Source: Bacteroidaceae bacterium (lineage in GTDB: Bacteria; Bacteroidota; Bacteroidia; Bacteroidales; Bacteroidaceae). Taken from it: a stretch of 64,000 nt of DNA. Shown here in pieces: positions 8,282 to 16,044 of the stretch. Made by a program: the position numbers and the translations under genes. The stretch lies in contig JAFZWK010000040.1 of assembly GCA_017617335.1 (NCBI GenBank), positions 34,924 through 98,923 of the forward strand, read 5' to 3'. Below the pieces are notes generated by a model, which saw nothing but the letters and a program-made list of their open reading frames with translations, was not told where the DNA came from and made no database searches. How positions within the stretch are numbered: position 1 is the stretch's first letter; each line of letters begins with the position of its first letter.

Positions 8282-10078
8282 ATGAAATTCAGGTACCTTC
8301 TCTTCCTTTTCGTTATAGGATTCTCTCAGATGAGAGCCCAGCAGGCTTGCAGTGATTACTGGTCGGCAACCGATGGCTTGGGGCGCACACTTCAGCGTTA
8401 CGATGAGAGCAAACAGGACAAGACAGTAATCATGTTTTACTGGACGTGGCATAACTCTCCAGATGCTTCCGGTACTGAGGTGAAGAATATCAGTCAAATC
8501 CTGCGCCAGTATCCCGAAGCCATTCGCGATGCTAAACATTCTGCGTGGGTGAAGAATCGTTCTCGCAATGATTACTATTGGGAGGAGCCTCTTTTCGGAT
8601 ACTACCTGACCACCGATACGTGGGTTTTGCGCAAGCATGCGGAGCTGTTGGCAGATGCTGGCGTGGATGCCATCTTCACCGATTGCACCAATGGAAGCCT
8701 GACGTGGGATGAATCCACCGATTCGTTGCTATATACGTGGAAGCAAGCCAAGCAGGATGGAGTGAAGGTTCCCAAGATAGCCTTCTTGTTACCCTTTGGT
8801 CCCAGCAATCACTCGTTGACCTCGTTGCGTCATCTCTACAAGAAATACTACAGCAACAAGGAGTTTTCCGATATGTGGTTCTATTGGGAAGGTAAACCAT
8901 GTATCATGGCCTATCCTAACAATCTGACGGATTCCAAGGAGGATCAAGCCATTCGCCGTTTCTTCACATTCCGTCCTGGTCAACCTGACTATGTGGATGG
9001 ACCGAATCGTCATTTCCCCAATCAGTGGGGATGGTTGGAGAATTATCCTCAGCATGGATATGTTCCTTGTGCAGATGGACAGTTTGAATTAGTTACAGTC
9101 GGTGTGGCCCAGAACACGGCACCTGAAAAGAAGGGACATTGTTCTGCCTTCAATCTGCCAGGTTCCCATTCCCGCAGTTTTACTGCCCGTTATGGATTTG
9201 ATCCTCGTCCTCAATCCTATCTCTATGGAGCAAACTTTGAAGAACAGTGGGATCGGGCTTATGAAATTAATCCCAAGGCGGTATTCGTTACAGGTTGGAA
9301 TGAGTGGATTGCCGGCATGTGGTTCGAGTCAGATGGATGGACAGGTAAGCCCTTCTCTTTTGTGGATGAGTTTGATTGGGATCGTAGTCGCGATATTGAG
9401 CCAGTCAAGGCTTGGGGCGATTGTGCAGATTCCTACTATATGCAGTTGGTAAACAAGGTGCGTCGCTTCAAGGGAACAGAATCCTTGCCTTTGGTGTCTT
9501 CGCCTCATACCATCAAGATGGGAGAGTGGGAAGAATGGAAAATGGTGCTTCCTTATTACGCCAGTTACAAGGGCAACACTCGTCATCGCAACGCTCTTGG
9601 GCGGGGTGATAGTGTTTATGTCAACAATACAGGTCGGAATGACTTGATCGGTGCCCGTGTGGCTCGTGATGCAGATTACCTGTATTTCTACGTCGAGACA
9701 GCCGAGAAGATTACTCCTCAGACAGATTCCAACTGGATGATGCTTTTCATCAATGCCGACCGTTCCCAAGAGACCGGATGGCAAGGTTATGATTATGTCA
9801 TCAATTATCGTTCGCCTAAAGGGAGCAAGGCCTATGTGCAGAAGAGTCGCCTCAACAAATGGATTTGGGAGGATGCTGGAGAGGCTCAGATGAAGGTGGA
9901 TGGCAATCGGCTCATGCTGCGTGTGCCTCGCAAAGTGCTTGCTTTGGAAACTGATCCGCTCAACTTCGAGTTCAAGTGGAGCGACAACATGCAGGACGAG
10001 GGCAATCTGATGGACTTTTATGTCAATGGAGATGTGGCTCCAGGAGGCAGATTCAATTTTGTTTACACCGTTAAATAA
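8282..10078 (+). CDS. GH71/GH99-like protein with C-terminal CBM9-like domain, exported
   Basis: The first ~380 residues resemble the GH71/GH99-like TIM-barrel group (VIMFYWTWHNSP, ADAGVDAIFTDCTNG, FEEQWDRAYEINPKAVFVTGWNEW). The last ~150 residues look like a CBM9/DOMON-type beta sandwich (DADYLYFYVETAEKI, WMMLFINADRS, FEFKWSDNMQ). GH99 enzymes cut alpha-mannan side chains internally, which would fit the GH92/GH76 neighbours, but the match is too distant to claim endo-mannosidase activity. I chose ATG 8282 because it begins a standard signal peptide (MKFRYLLFLFVIGFSQMRA); an in-frame ATG at 8267 adds five residues. The spacing to the next gene is 9 bases. Confidence 0.65.
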   Translation: MKFRYLLFLFVIGFSQMRAQQACSDYWSATDGLGRTLQRYDESKQDKTVIMFYWTWHNSPDASGTEVKNISQILRQYPEAIRDAKHSAWVKNRSRNDYYWEEPLFGYYLTTDTWVLRKHAELLADAGVDAIFTDCTNGSLTWDESTDSLLYTWKQAKQDGVKVPKIAFLLPFGPSNHSLTSLRHLYKKYYSNKEFSDMWFYWEGKPCIMAYPNNLTDSKEDQAIRRFFTFRPGQPDYVDGPNRHFPNQWGWLENYPQHGYVPCADGQFELVTVGVAQNTAPEKKGHCSAFNLPGSHSRSFTARYGFDPRPQSYLYGANFEEQWDRAYEINPKAVFVTGWNEWIAGMWFESDGWTGKPFSFVDEFDWDRSRDIEPVKAWGDCADSYYMQLVNKVRRFKGTESLPLVSSPHTIKMGEWEEWKMVLPYYASYKGNTRHRNALGRGDSVYVNNTGRNDLIGARVARDADYLYFYVETAEKITPQTDSNWMMLFINADRSQETGWQGYDYVINYRSPKGSKAYVQKSRLNKWIWEDAGEAQMKVDGNRLMLRVPRKVLALETDPLNFEFKWSDNMQDEGNLMDFYVNGDVAPGGRFNFVYTVK

Positions 10079-10087
10079 GATGATGTT

Positions 10088-10954
10088 ATGAGACGTATTT
10101 TGATTCTTTTTGTGGTCTGTAGCCTGATGACGCAGGCGCAGGTGTTTCAGAAGATCAGCTTGGAGAAACTCAGCGGAGTGGAACCTGGTGATTGCCGTCT
10201 GGCTGGGATGAGTCCTGATGGCAGTTATATCCTGACCACAACCCAAACAAACAAGGGACTGAGGCGAATCGATTTGCTGACGGGCGATCAGACCCAGTTG
10301 ACAGATATTCAGGGAGCTGGATTCCAGCCATCTATCTCAACCAGTGGTCGTCAGATTCTGTTCCGCAAGGTTACGTTCGACGAGAACCACATGCGACAGA
10401 CTGCGTTGCAGTTGCTTGATTTGGATCAGAGGACGCAGAAGCAGTTTCGTGCGCCTGCCCGTGAGGTACGAGGGTATCAAGTTGATATGGAGCAGAATAC
10501 AGAAAAGAGGCCTTGTCCGGAAGTGTTCATCGAGGACATGCAACTGATGGTGACCCTAGATGGTGTTACCACTAACATCTCACCCAATGGAACCGATGAA
10601 GATACGCGTTACATCTGGCCCAGCCTGTCGCCCGATGGGCAGCGGATTCTTTACTATGTGAGTGGGGTGGGTGCCTTCGTTTGCAATCTGGAGGGTAAGG
10701 ATGTACAGTTCATAGCGCACGACTGCCGTGCTCCTCAATGGTACGACGACGAGACCATCATCGGCATGAACGATCGCGACGACAGCGAAATGCTCCTGTC
10801 GAGCAGTATCGTGGCTTACTCGCTTAGTGGAGAAGTTCAGGAGTTGACAGATCCCAAGGCGATGCTTATGTATCCCCAGTGTTGTGCCCATCGAGGCATC
10901 ATAGCCTGCTCAGCGGCCAACGGAGAGGTATTCATTATTAAGGTTGAGAAATAA
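10088..10954 (+). CDS. Exported TolB/PD40-like beta-propeller protein
   Basis: A 288-residue protein with a signal peptide (MRRILILFVVCSLMTQA). It carries WD40-like PD40 repeats of the TolB/DPP4-propeller type: MSPDGSYILTTTQTNKG near residue 40, a degenerate ISTSGRQILFRK, then LSPDGQRILYYVSG near 175 and an APQWYDDETIIGM blade. No hydrolase domain is attached, so it is more likely a binding or scaffold protein than a peptidase. It sits between the GH71/GH99-like gene (9 bases upstream) and the amidase gene (9 bases downstream) and is almost certainly co-transcribed with them. Its partner is unknown. Confidence 0.6.
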   Translation: MRRILILFVVCSLMTQAQVFQKISLEKLSGVEPGDCRLAGMSPDGSYILTTTQTNKGLRRIDLLTGDQTQLTDIQGAGFQPSISTSGRQILFRKVTFDENHMRQTALQLLDLDQRTQKQFRAPAREVRGYQVDMEQNTEKRPCPEVFIEDMQLMVTLDGVTTNISPNGTDEDTRYIWPSLSPDGQRILYYVSGVGAFVCNLEGKDVQFIAHDCRAPQWYDDETIIGMNDRDDSEMLLSSSIVAYSLSGEVQELTDPKAMLMYPQCCAHRGIIACSAANGEVFIIKVEK

Positions 10955-10963
10955 GGAGCAAAG

Positions 10964-12229
10964 ATGAAGATGAAAAAGATAATCCTGATTCTATTGGCTG
11001 TCCTCGTGGCAATCCCCATGTCTGCTCAGAAAAAGAAGATTTACCTGAATCCAGGTCACGGAGGCTGGGGACCAGACGACCGTCCCTTGCCAACCATTCC
11101 GTATCCCATGCTGGCCAGTACAGGCCGACCTGATACATGTGGATTCTATGAGAGCAACACCAATCTGTGGAAGGCGCTCGAATGTGGTGCGCGATTGGCT
11201 AAGAACGGAAACTTCACCGTCAAGTTCTCGCGTCGCAAGAATGGTCCTTATCCTTATAGGAAAGGCGCTTCCAACGAGTTCCGCTACAATCGCTCCCTGA
11301 GTGAGATTTCGGCTGAGGTGGATACCTGGGGAGCCGACATGTTCCTCAGCATCCATTCCAATGCGACCAGCGAGGGCGCATTAGTCAACTATCCCCTCTT
11401 CCTTTATCGAGGAACAGATGCCGAGGATTATGTGGAGAACAGCAAGGCAATGTGCCGTAAGCTATGGCCTCGACTGACGGAGGCGATGCGGGCAGGATTT
11501 GAGCCGATGACACACTACAACTCGAGTTCTAACATCCGAGGCGACATCGATTTCTATCATTCGAGCTGGACCAACGAGAAGGGCATCACAGGCTATCTGG
11601 GCGTATTGCATCACATGGCTCCAGGATTCCTCAGCGAAGGATACTTCCACACTTATCAGCCTGCACGGCATCGTGCACTCAACGAAGACTGGTGTCGACA
11701 AGAGGGTATCAGGTACTATCGGGGTATTGCAGATTATTTTGGTGTGAACAACGACGAGTTGGGTTGCATTATGGGTCAGTTGCATGTGCGTTTGCGGAAG
11801 AGCACAAATCTGGAATACTTTGCTGCGTATCCTGGCTCGCTCGACGAGTATATGCCAGCCAATGGAGTGACTGTACGCCTAAAGAATGCTGACGGAGAGA
11901 TTGTTGACACTTACGTGACGGACCAGAACTATAATGGCATCTTTGTGTTCAATGATCTCACGCCGGGTCGCTATTACATTGAGTTGAAGGGTGAGGGATA
12001 TTTGACTCGTCAGGGGAAAGTGAATCCTACGGTGGTGAAAGCTGATGCTACATCCTATAAGAGCATTTATGTGTCTCTCGGCACCAGTACTCCCTTTGAT
12101 GATGAGACTGCCATCGATGATGTTCATTCTGAGAATCAGCCTTCCGTCATCTCTGATCTGAGTGGACGACGTGTCTCATCGCCTCGAAAGGGAGTCTATA
12201 TCAAGGACGGAAAGAAAATCATAATGTAG
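10964..12229 (+). CDS. N-acetylmuramoyl-L-alanine amidase (Amidase_3) with C-terminal tail domain
   Basis: Amidase_3 enzymes are zinc hydrolases that cleave the muramyl-alanine bond of peptidoglycan. After a signal peptide (MKMKKIILILLAVLVAIPMSA) come the zinc/catalytic motifs: LNPGHGGWGPDD (first His), GFYESNTNLWKALECGARL (Glu) and FLSIHSNAT (second His). From about residue 270 a carboxypeptidase-regulatory-like beta domain follows (GVTVRLKNADGEIVDTYV). The end, DLSGRRVSSPRKGVYIKDGKKIIM, is the C-terminal tail seen on many Prevotella surface proteins and may be a sorting signal. A ribosome-binding site (AAGGAGC) precedes the ATG. An amidase ending a glycan-degradation run is unusual; it may be wall-directed housekeeping or may act on foreign peptidoglycan. 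Confidence 0.82.
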   Translation: MKMKKIILILLAVLVAIPMSAQKKKIYLNPGHGGWGPDDRPLPTIPYPMLASTGRPDTCGFYESNTNLWKALECGARLAKNGNFTVKFSRRKNGPYPYRKGASNEFRYNRSLSEISAEVDTWGADMFLSIHSNATSEGALVNYPLFLYRGTDAEDYVENSKAMCRKLWPRLTEAMRAGFEPMTHYNSSSNIRGDIDFYHSSWTNEKGITGYLGVLHHMAPGFLSEGYFHTYQPARHRALNEDWCRQEGIRYYRGIADYFGVNNDELGCIMGQLHVRLRKSTNLEYFAAYPGSLDEYMPANGVTVRLKNADGEIVDTYVTDQNYNGIFVFNDLTPGRYYIELKGEGYLTRQGKVNPTVVKADATSYKSIYVSLGTSTPFDDETAIDDVHSENQPSVISDLSGRRVSSPRKGVYIKDGKKIIM

Positions 12230-12285
12230 ACAAAGAAACTCTCGAAGGAGAAGGAACTTTTCTGAATCGCCGCTTACCAACACCC

Positions 12286-14406
12286 TTACCAGATGTCTTC
12301 AGGGGTTTCAGGATTGTCAAAGACTTCCTTGGGGCAAAGTTCGATGTAGTCCATATAGAACTCCTTGGCATCGGTATCAAGGACAGACTTCATGCGTATG
12401 TAGTAAGTCTTGTCGGGGTCCATGTACTGGCGCAGGAGGATGCGGCGCATGGCCCACGTGTATTCGCGCAGGGAGTTATTCGGGTCACCCAATACACAGT
12501 TGCTCTTGTCGCCATTCATGTAGCCGTTGTTGCGCATGCGCTTGTCTATCTCGGCATTGTAGTCTTTGTCCTCGGTATCTTGTTCCCAAGCCGTGATTGG
12601 ATTCTGAGGCGGAATGGTCCAGTCCATGGGAATACCTGCCACAGGCAACTTGTCAAAGTCAGAGCCGAAATAGACCTGGGCAACGCCTCGTCTGTCGGTA
12701 GCAATGATGGCATAGCGCAGTTCATAGATGCCTTGACGCGGCACAGGCGGCAAGCGGTAGGTCACCTCATAGCGTCCTACGGCCTTCATCTCGTCTCCGT
12801 TCTTGCCCGGCCATCCGTAGCGGTAGGCATTAAAGTAAACCATGTTGCAGTCCTCGTTCATCCACATGTCATTGAAATACTGGTAGATGGTATGTTTGGG
12901 GATGTAAACCTGTTGATAGCGCTGGTCTTCCGAAGCTCGTTTTCGTATGCCGTTGGTCATGGCCTCGGGTAACATGCCCATAGCATCGATGCGTAACCTC
13001 TGTTTATGGAGGTTGTCGCGCACCTGATCCGTATAGGCCAAAGGACCGTCTAGGGGATAGATGCAGCAGTTGATGATGTCGCTCAACACAGCTTCCTTCT
13101 GGTCGGCTCCTACGCGAAGACCCTTCTTGTCCTCGTCGCAACTAAGCTCACCTCCGCTGCCATTACGTCCACAATCAAGCTTGGGAAAGCGATTCAGGTA
13201 GACACCTTGGCTCTCTTCACTCTCATATATCTTGATCAAGCGTCGATGCCCCATCGAGGTATAAAGCTCCTCACAAGCCATACCCAGTTTCGCAGGGTTA
13301 TTCAACTTGAAACGGCTCTCGTTGTGATGGATCACCAGCATATTCGAAGAGATGCGCATGGGCAGCATGTGATAGGTCACCCACTGATAGAGCAGGTTGT
13401 CAGGGCTGGAATAGTTCCCATCTACAGTGAAGACATCACTATCCGAATAGAGGTGGTTTTCCTGAATCCATCGCAGGAGTTTAGGCAGGAGGTCGGGGTC
13501 TGCAGGGTCAAGGCCCTGCTCGCGCCAGAAGCTGTCAAGCTCGGCAAAGATGGTGAAACCGATCAGCCTGTGTTCAGGAGCGTAGGCCCGTCCGCTATCG
13601 GCAAAGCCCAGACCGTTGATGTTCTCCAAATCCGTAATCACACCTTTCAGTCGGAGCGTCTCGTATGCCTCGTCGCGCCAGGATTGGAGAGTGTCCAGGA
13701 GACCGCAGGCCTCAATGGCGCGGGCCATGACAAGGTAGCCCTCACGTTTCTCCCTGATAATTTCCCAAAGATAGTCTGCAGCGGTGATGGTGCGAGGTGC
13801 CACAACTTCATCCATCTGGTGTATCACACCATTGAGCATGCGCATGTCCCTGTTTACATAATTGATAGGCCAGAGACCGTTGACTAGTATGTCGTCAGGC
13901 TGATCCGTGTAGTAGATGGAGAGCTTGCGATCGTTCATGTTGGCCCGTACCATTTCCCATCCGCTTCGTACAGGAAAGTCCCAGGTCTGATAAGCTTCCT
14001 CGTCGTCACCTGAGTCGATGATGCTGTTCAGTACAATAACCCTCTGGATGGAGTCCAGTTTAAAGCTATCGGTAAACGCTTCCCAGGAGGGATAGTCTAT
14101 CACATTGTCTGCAACCAACGAGTCCAGATAGGCCTGGATGGCATCATTGGTGGGAGCAAAGACAGTATAGTGCCCGCGGGCTGAAAGGAGTTGGGAGACT
14201 TTGGTATCCGACACTTCACTCACATGTACCATATCCAACAGCCTGCAGTATTCGCTGTACTTGCTGTGTTCCGACAGATAGCCCTGTATCGTATTTCCCT
14301 TGAACACATAGCGGGCCGAGGTGTCGACATTCTCCGTACAGTTCCAGAGTGCGACCACCGTAAGCAGAAGGGGTAGGACAAGAAGTCTTTTATACATGTT
14401 TTTCAT
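12286..14406 (-). CDS. Lipoprotein with FAS1 (fasciclin) domains
   Basis: A 706-residue surface-type protein with a lipoprotein signal ending in ALWNC (Cys near residue 23). Two FAS1-like regions are recognisable: one ends its first half with HYTVFAPTNDAIQAYLDSL and closes with MLNGVIHQMDEVVAP, and a second contains a weaker GFTIFAELDSFWREQG. FAS1 domains mediate adhesion or carbohydrate/protein binding. The C-terminal ~300 residues are beta-rich and unassigned. Related SusC/SusD-associated FAS1 lipoproteins occur in Bacteroidetes, but no SusC/D gene is in this window. Translation could begin at codon 1 or at Met4. It is convergent with the amidase gene, 57 bases away. Confidence 0.8.
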   Translation of the reverse strand: MKNMYKRLLVLPLLLTVVALWNCTENVDTSARYVFKGNTIQGYLSEHSKYSEYCRLLDMVHVSEVSDTKVSQLLSARGHYTVFAPTNDAIQAYLDSLVADNVIDYPSWEAFTDSFKLDSIQRVIVLNSIIDSGDDEEAYQTWDFPVRSGWEMVRANMNDRKLSIYYTDQPDDILVNGLWPINYVNRDMRMLNGVIHQMDEVVAPRTITAADYLWEIIREKREGYLVMARAIEACGLLDTLQSWRDEAYETLRLKGVITDLENINGLGFADSGRAYAPEHRLIGFTIFAELDSFWREQGLDPADPDLLPKLLRWIQENHLYSDSDVFTVDGNYSSPDNLLYQWVTYHMLPMRISSNMLVIHHNESRFKLNNPAKLGMACEELYTSMGHRRLIKIYESEESQGVYLNRFPKLDCGRNGSGGELSCDEDKKGLRVGADQKEAVLSDIINCCIYPLDGPLAYTDQVRDNLHKQRLRIDAMGMLPEAMTNGIRKRASEDQRYQQVYIPKHTIYQYFNDMWMNEDCNMVYFNAYRYGWPGKNGDEMKAVGRYEVTYRLPPVPRQGIYELRYAIIATDRRGVAQVYFGSDFDKLPVAGIPMDWTIPPQNPITAWEQDTEDKDYNAEIDKRMRNNGYMNGDKSNCVLGDPNNSLREYTWAMRRILLRQYMDPDKTYYIRMKSVLDTDAKEFYMDYIELCPKEVFDNPETPEDIW

Positions 14407-14429
14407 ATACTGTTCAGTTCATCTTATTG

Positions 14430-14437
14430 CAAAGATA
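14430..14437 (-). promoter_or_regulatory. Bacteroidetes -7 box for the FAS1 gene
   Basis: Minus-strand TATCTTTG lies 24 bases before the start codon and matches TAnnTTTG. No clear TTTG element is at standard spacing; degenerate core 14470 of array B lies about 33 bases upstream. Confidence 0.55.
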
Positions 14438-14469
14438 CAAAAACTTTTCAAAAGCAGGTTTTTTTTAGG

Positions 14470-14567
14470 CAAAAAGTTGAGTCGAAGGACTTGACACGTT
14501 GATTTGATCATTCCAACGTGTTGTGTCCGCAGATTTAACGTGTCGTATTTTTGATTTCGACACGTTG
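14470..14567. repeat. 22-bp-period CAAC-N2-GTTG array B
   Basis: Cores start at 14470 (CAAAAAGTTG), 14492 (TGACACGTTG), 14514 (CAACGTGTTG), 14536 (TAACGTGTCG) and 14558 (CGACACGTTG). All steps are exactly 22 bp. The outer copies are degenerate but keep phase. The array is downstream of the minus-strand tRNA-Asn transcript and just upstream of the FAS1 promoter. Confidence 0.83.
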
Positions 14568-14724
14568 TAAAAGTGAAGTACTCTGTTTGTGGGTTTTTCC
14601 AAAGGGAGTTCTCCCCCCAATTGTCATGCTGACCCATTGGAATGTTTTGATGTTGGTTTCGAGGGATGAAATCATTTTTCCCTAACGTATTATGCCCCCA
14701 ATTGGGTGCAACATAGAAATGTCT

Positions 14725-14767
14725 TAGAAAAAGAAGAGTCCCGTAAGCTGTTGGCCTACAGGACTCT
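14725..14767 (-). terminator. Intrinsic terminator of the tRNA-Asn transcript
   Basis: On the minus strand an 11-bp stem (14767-14757 with 14745-14735, one G-T pair) with an 11-base loop is followed by TCTTTTTCT. It begins 8 bases after the second tRNA-Asn. Confidence 0.85.
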
Positions 14768-14775
14768 TTCTCGGG

Positions 14776-14849
14776 CGCTTCAGGATGGGCTTGAACCAAC
14801 GACCCCATGATTAACAGTCATGTGCTCTAACCAACTGAGCTACTGAAGC
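14776..14849 (-). tRNA. tRNA-Asn (GTT), copy 2 in transcript order
   Basis: The minus-strand sequence folds as a 74-base tRNA: acceptor stem GCTTCAG/CTGAAGC with discriminator G, D arm GCTC/GAGC, anticodon loop CTGTTAA giving GTT, and TTCAAGC in the T arm. The 3' CCA is not encoded. It is identical over the mature tRNA to the copy at 14880-14953. Confidence 0.95.
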
Positions 14850-14879
14850 AAGGGTTGCATTTGAGTTTCCAAAACTTGG

Positions 14880-14953
14880 CGCTTCAGGATGGGCTTGAAC
14901 CAACGACCCCATGATTAACAGTCATGTGCTCTAACCAACTGAGCTACTGAAGC
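14880..14953 (-). tRNA. tRNA-Asn (GTT), copy 1 in transcript order
   Basis: A 74-base tRNA with the same stems, anticodon GTT and discriminator as the downstream copy, 30 bases away. The pair is probably one transcript starting from the promoter at 14998-15028 and ending at the hairpin at 14735-14767. CCA is added after transcription. Confidence 0.95.
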
Positions 14954-14997
14954 AGTCTTTAATCGACTTTTTTTGAGTTTTTCGCTCAAATGCGGTG

Positions 14998-15028
14998 CAA
15001 AATTAGAGGTTTTTTTGGAAATATGCAA
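14998..15028 (-). promoter_or_regulatory. Promoter of the tRNA-Asn pair
   Basis: Minus-strand TTG (15028-15026), 20 bases, then TAATTTTG (15005-14998) matches the Bacteroidetes -33/-7 consensus. Its -33 element abuts the plus-strand -7 box at 15029-15036, so two divergent promoters touch. Confidence 0.7.
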
Positions 15029-15036
15029 TATCTTTG
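15029..15036 (+). promoter_or_regulatory. Bacteroidetes -7 box for the PfkB kinase gene
   Basis: TATCTTTG lies 17 bases before the chosen ATG at 15054, which supports that start over upstream in-frame ATGs. Confidence 0.6.
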
Positions 15037-15053
15037 CAAAAAAATTAAAGGAA

Positions 15054-16040
15054 ATGGAGAAAATTACAGGAATCGGCAATGCATTGGTTGACGTACTTGT
15101 TCGTCTGCCAGACGACGGTTTGCTCCATCAATTGGATCTTCCCAAGGGCGGAATGATACTGATAGACGAGCAGCGTCAGGTGGCGGTACAGCAGGCGATG
15201 GCTCCTCTGCATCCTCGGCTGGCAACGGGGGGAAGTGCGGGAAATGCCATGCTGGCTCTTGCCAACCTGCATGCCCAACCTGGCTTTATTGGAAAGATAG
15301 GAGAGGATGAGATGGGACGTTTCTTGATGGACAATTGCCGAGAGAGAGGCATTGACCCTCATTTCTTCCTGTGCCAGAATCATACGGGTGTGGCTAATAC
15401 GTTGATTTCTCTAGATGGGGAGCGGACTTTTGCCACCTGTCTGGGTGCAGCCTCGATGATGAGTGGGAATGAGGTGTCGGACGATCTCTTCCTAGGGTAT
15501 CAGATTCTGCATATCGAGGGTTATCTGGTGCAGAACCATGTTTTGATGGAGGTGGTGGCGCATAAGGCTAAGGCTCAAGGGATGAGACTCAGCATCGACT
15601 TGGCAAGCTACAATGTGGTGAGGGAGGATCTTGCTTTCTTCCGTCATCTGGTGCAGGACTACATCGATATCGTCTTTGCCAATGAGGAGGAGAGTGCTGC
15701 CTTCACGGGCTTGAGTGACCCGCGTGATGCTTTGGATGAGATTGCCCGCCATTGCGAGATTGCTGTGGTGAAACTGGGCAGCAAGGGTTCCTGTGTAAAG
15801 CGGGGTGACGAGGTAGCTGTGGTGCGGGCTAATCGTGTGGATGTGGTGGATACAACCGCAGCTGGTGACTTCTTTGCCGGCGGATTCCTCTATGCTCTGA
15901 CTCGTGGGGCTTCGCTGAAGAAATGTCTTTTGGTGGGTGCTCTTCTTTCTGAGAATGTGATTCAAATCGTGGGTACCCGTTTGTCTGATGAACGGTGGGC
16001 CTCTATTAATAATAAGGTGGAAGAAATACTGAAGAACTGA
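15054..16040 (+). CDS. PfkB-family carbohydrate/nucleoside kinase
   Basis: A 328-residue ribokinase/PfkB-fold kinase, which phosphorylates a sugar or nucleoside with ATP. Signature 1 appears as GGSAGNAMLALANL around residue 58 with GKIGEDEMGR after it. Signature 2 is DTTAAGDFFAGGFLYAL near 265, with the catalytic Asp in AAGDFFAG. Adenosine kinase-like proteins of this length are common in Bacteroidetes, but the substrate cannot be fixed from sequence. I start at ATG 15054 (MEKITGIGNALVDV), which fits the family N-terminus and sits just after a -7 box; an upstream in-frame ATG at 14973 would place the promoter inside the gene. The S41 protease gene follows after 4 bases. Confidence 0.9.
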   Translation: MEKITGIGNALVDVLVRLPDDGLLHQLDLPKGGMILIDEQRQVAVQQAMAPLHPRLATGGSAGNAMLALANLHAQPGFIGKIGEDEMGRFLMDNCRERGIDPHFFLCQNHTGVANTLISLDGERTFATCLGAASMMSGNEVSDDLFLGYQILHIEGYLVQNHVLMEVVAHKAKAQGMRLSIDLASYNVVREDLAFFRHLVQDYIDIVFANEEESAAFTGLSDPRDALDEIARHCEIAVVKLGSKGSCVKRGDEVAVVRANRVDVVDTTAAGDFFAGGFLYALTRGASLKKCLLVGALLSENVIQIVGTRLSDERWASINNKVEEILKN

Positions 16041-16044
16041 AGAG

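Larger units (their letters stand above)
14407..14775. other. Gene-free stretch between the FAS1 gene and the tRNA-Asn genes
   Basis: This 369-base region holds the FAS1 gene's -7 box, repeat array B and the tRNA-Asn terminator. Between about 14580 and 14724 I see only a direct repeat CCCCCAATTG (14614-14623 and 14695-14704) and no supported gene. A 129-codon minus-strand open frame here overlaps the array, terminator and part of a tRNA and is not credible. Confidence 0.7.

Noticed and set aside
14419-14808. 129-codon minus-strand gene between FAS1 and tRNA-Asn
   Set aside because: It would overlap a tRNA gene, its terminator and repeat array B; composition and translation look random.
14973-15053. 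Upstream start for the PfkB kinase
   Set aside because: The extension covers the -7 box at 15029-15036 and lacks a family-like sequence; ATG 15054 fits the conserved N-terminus.
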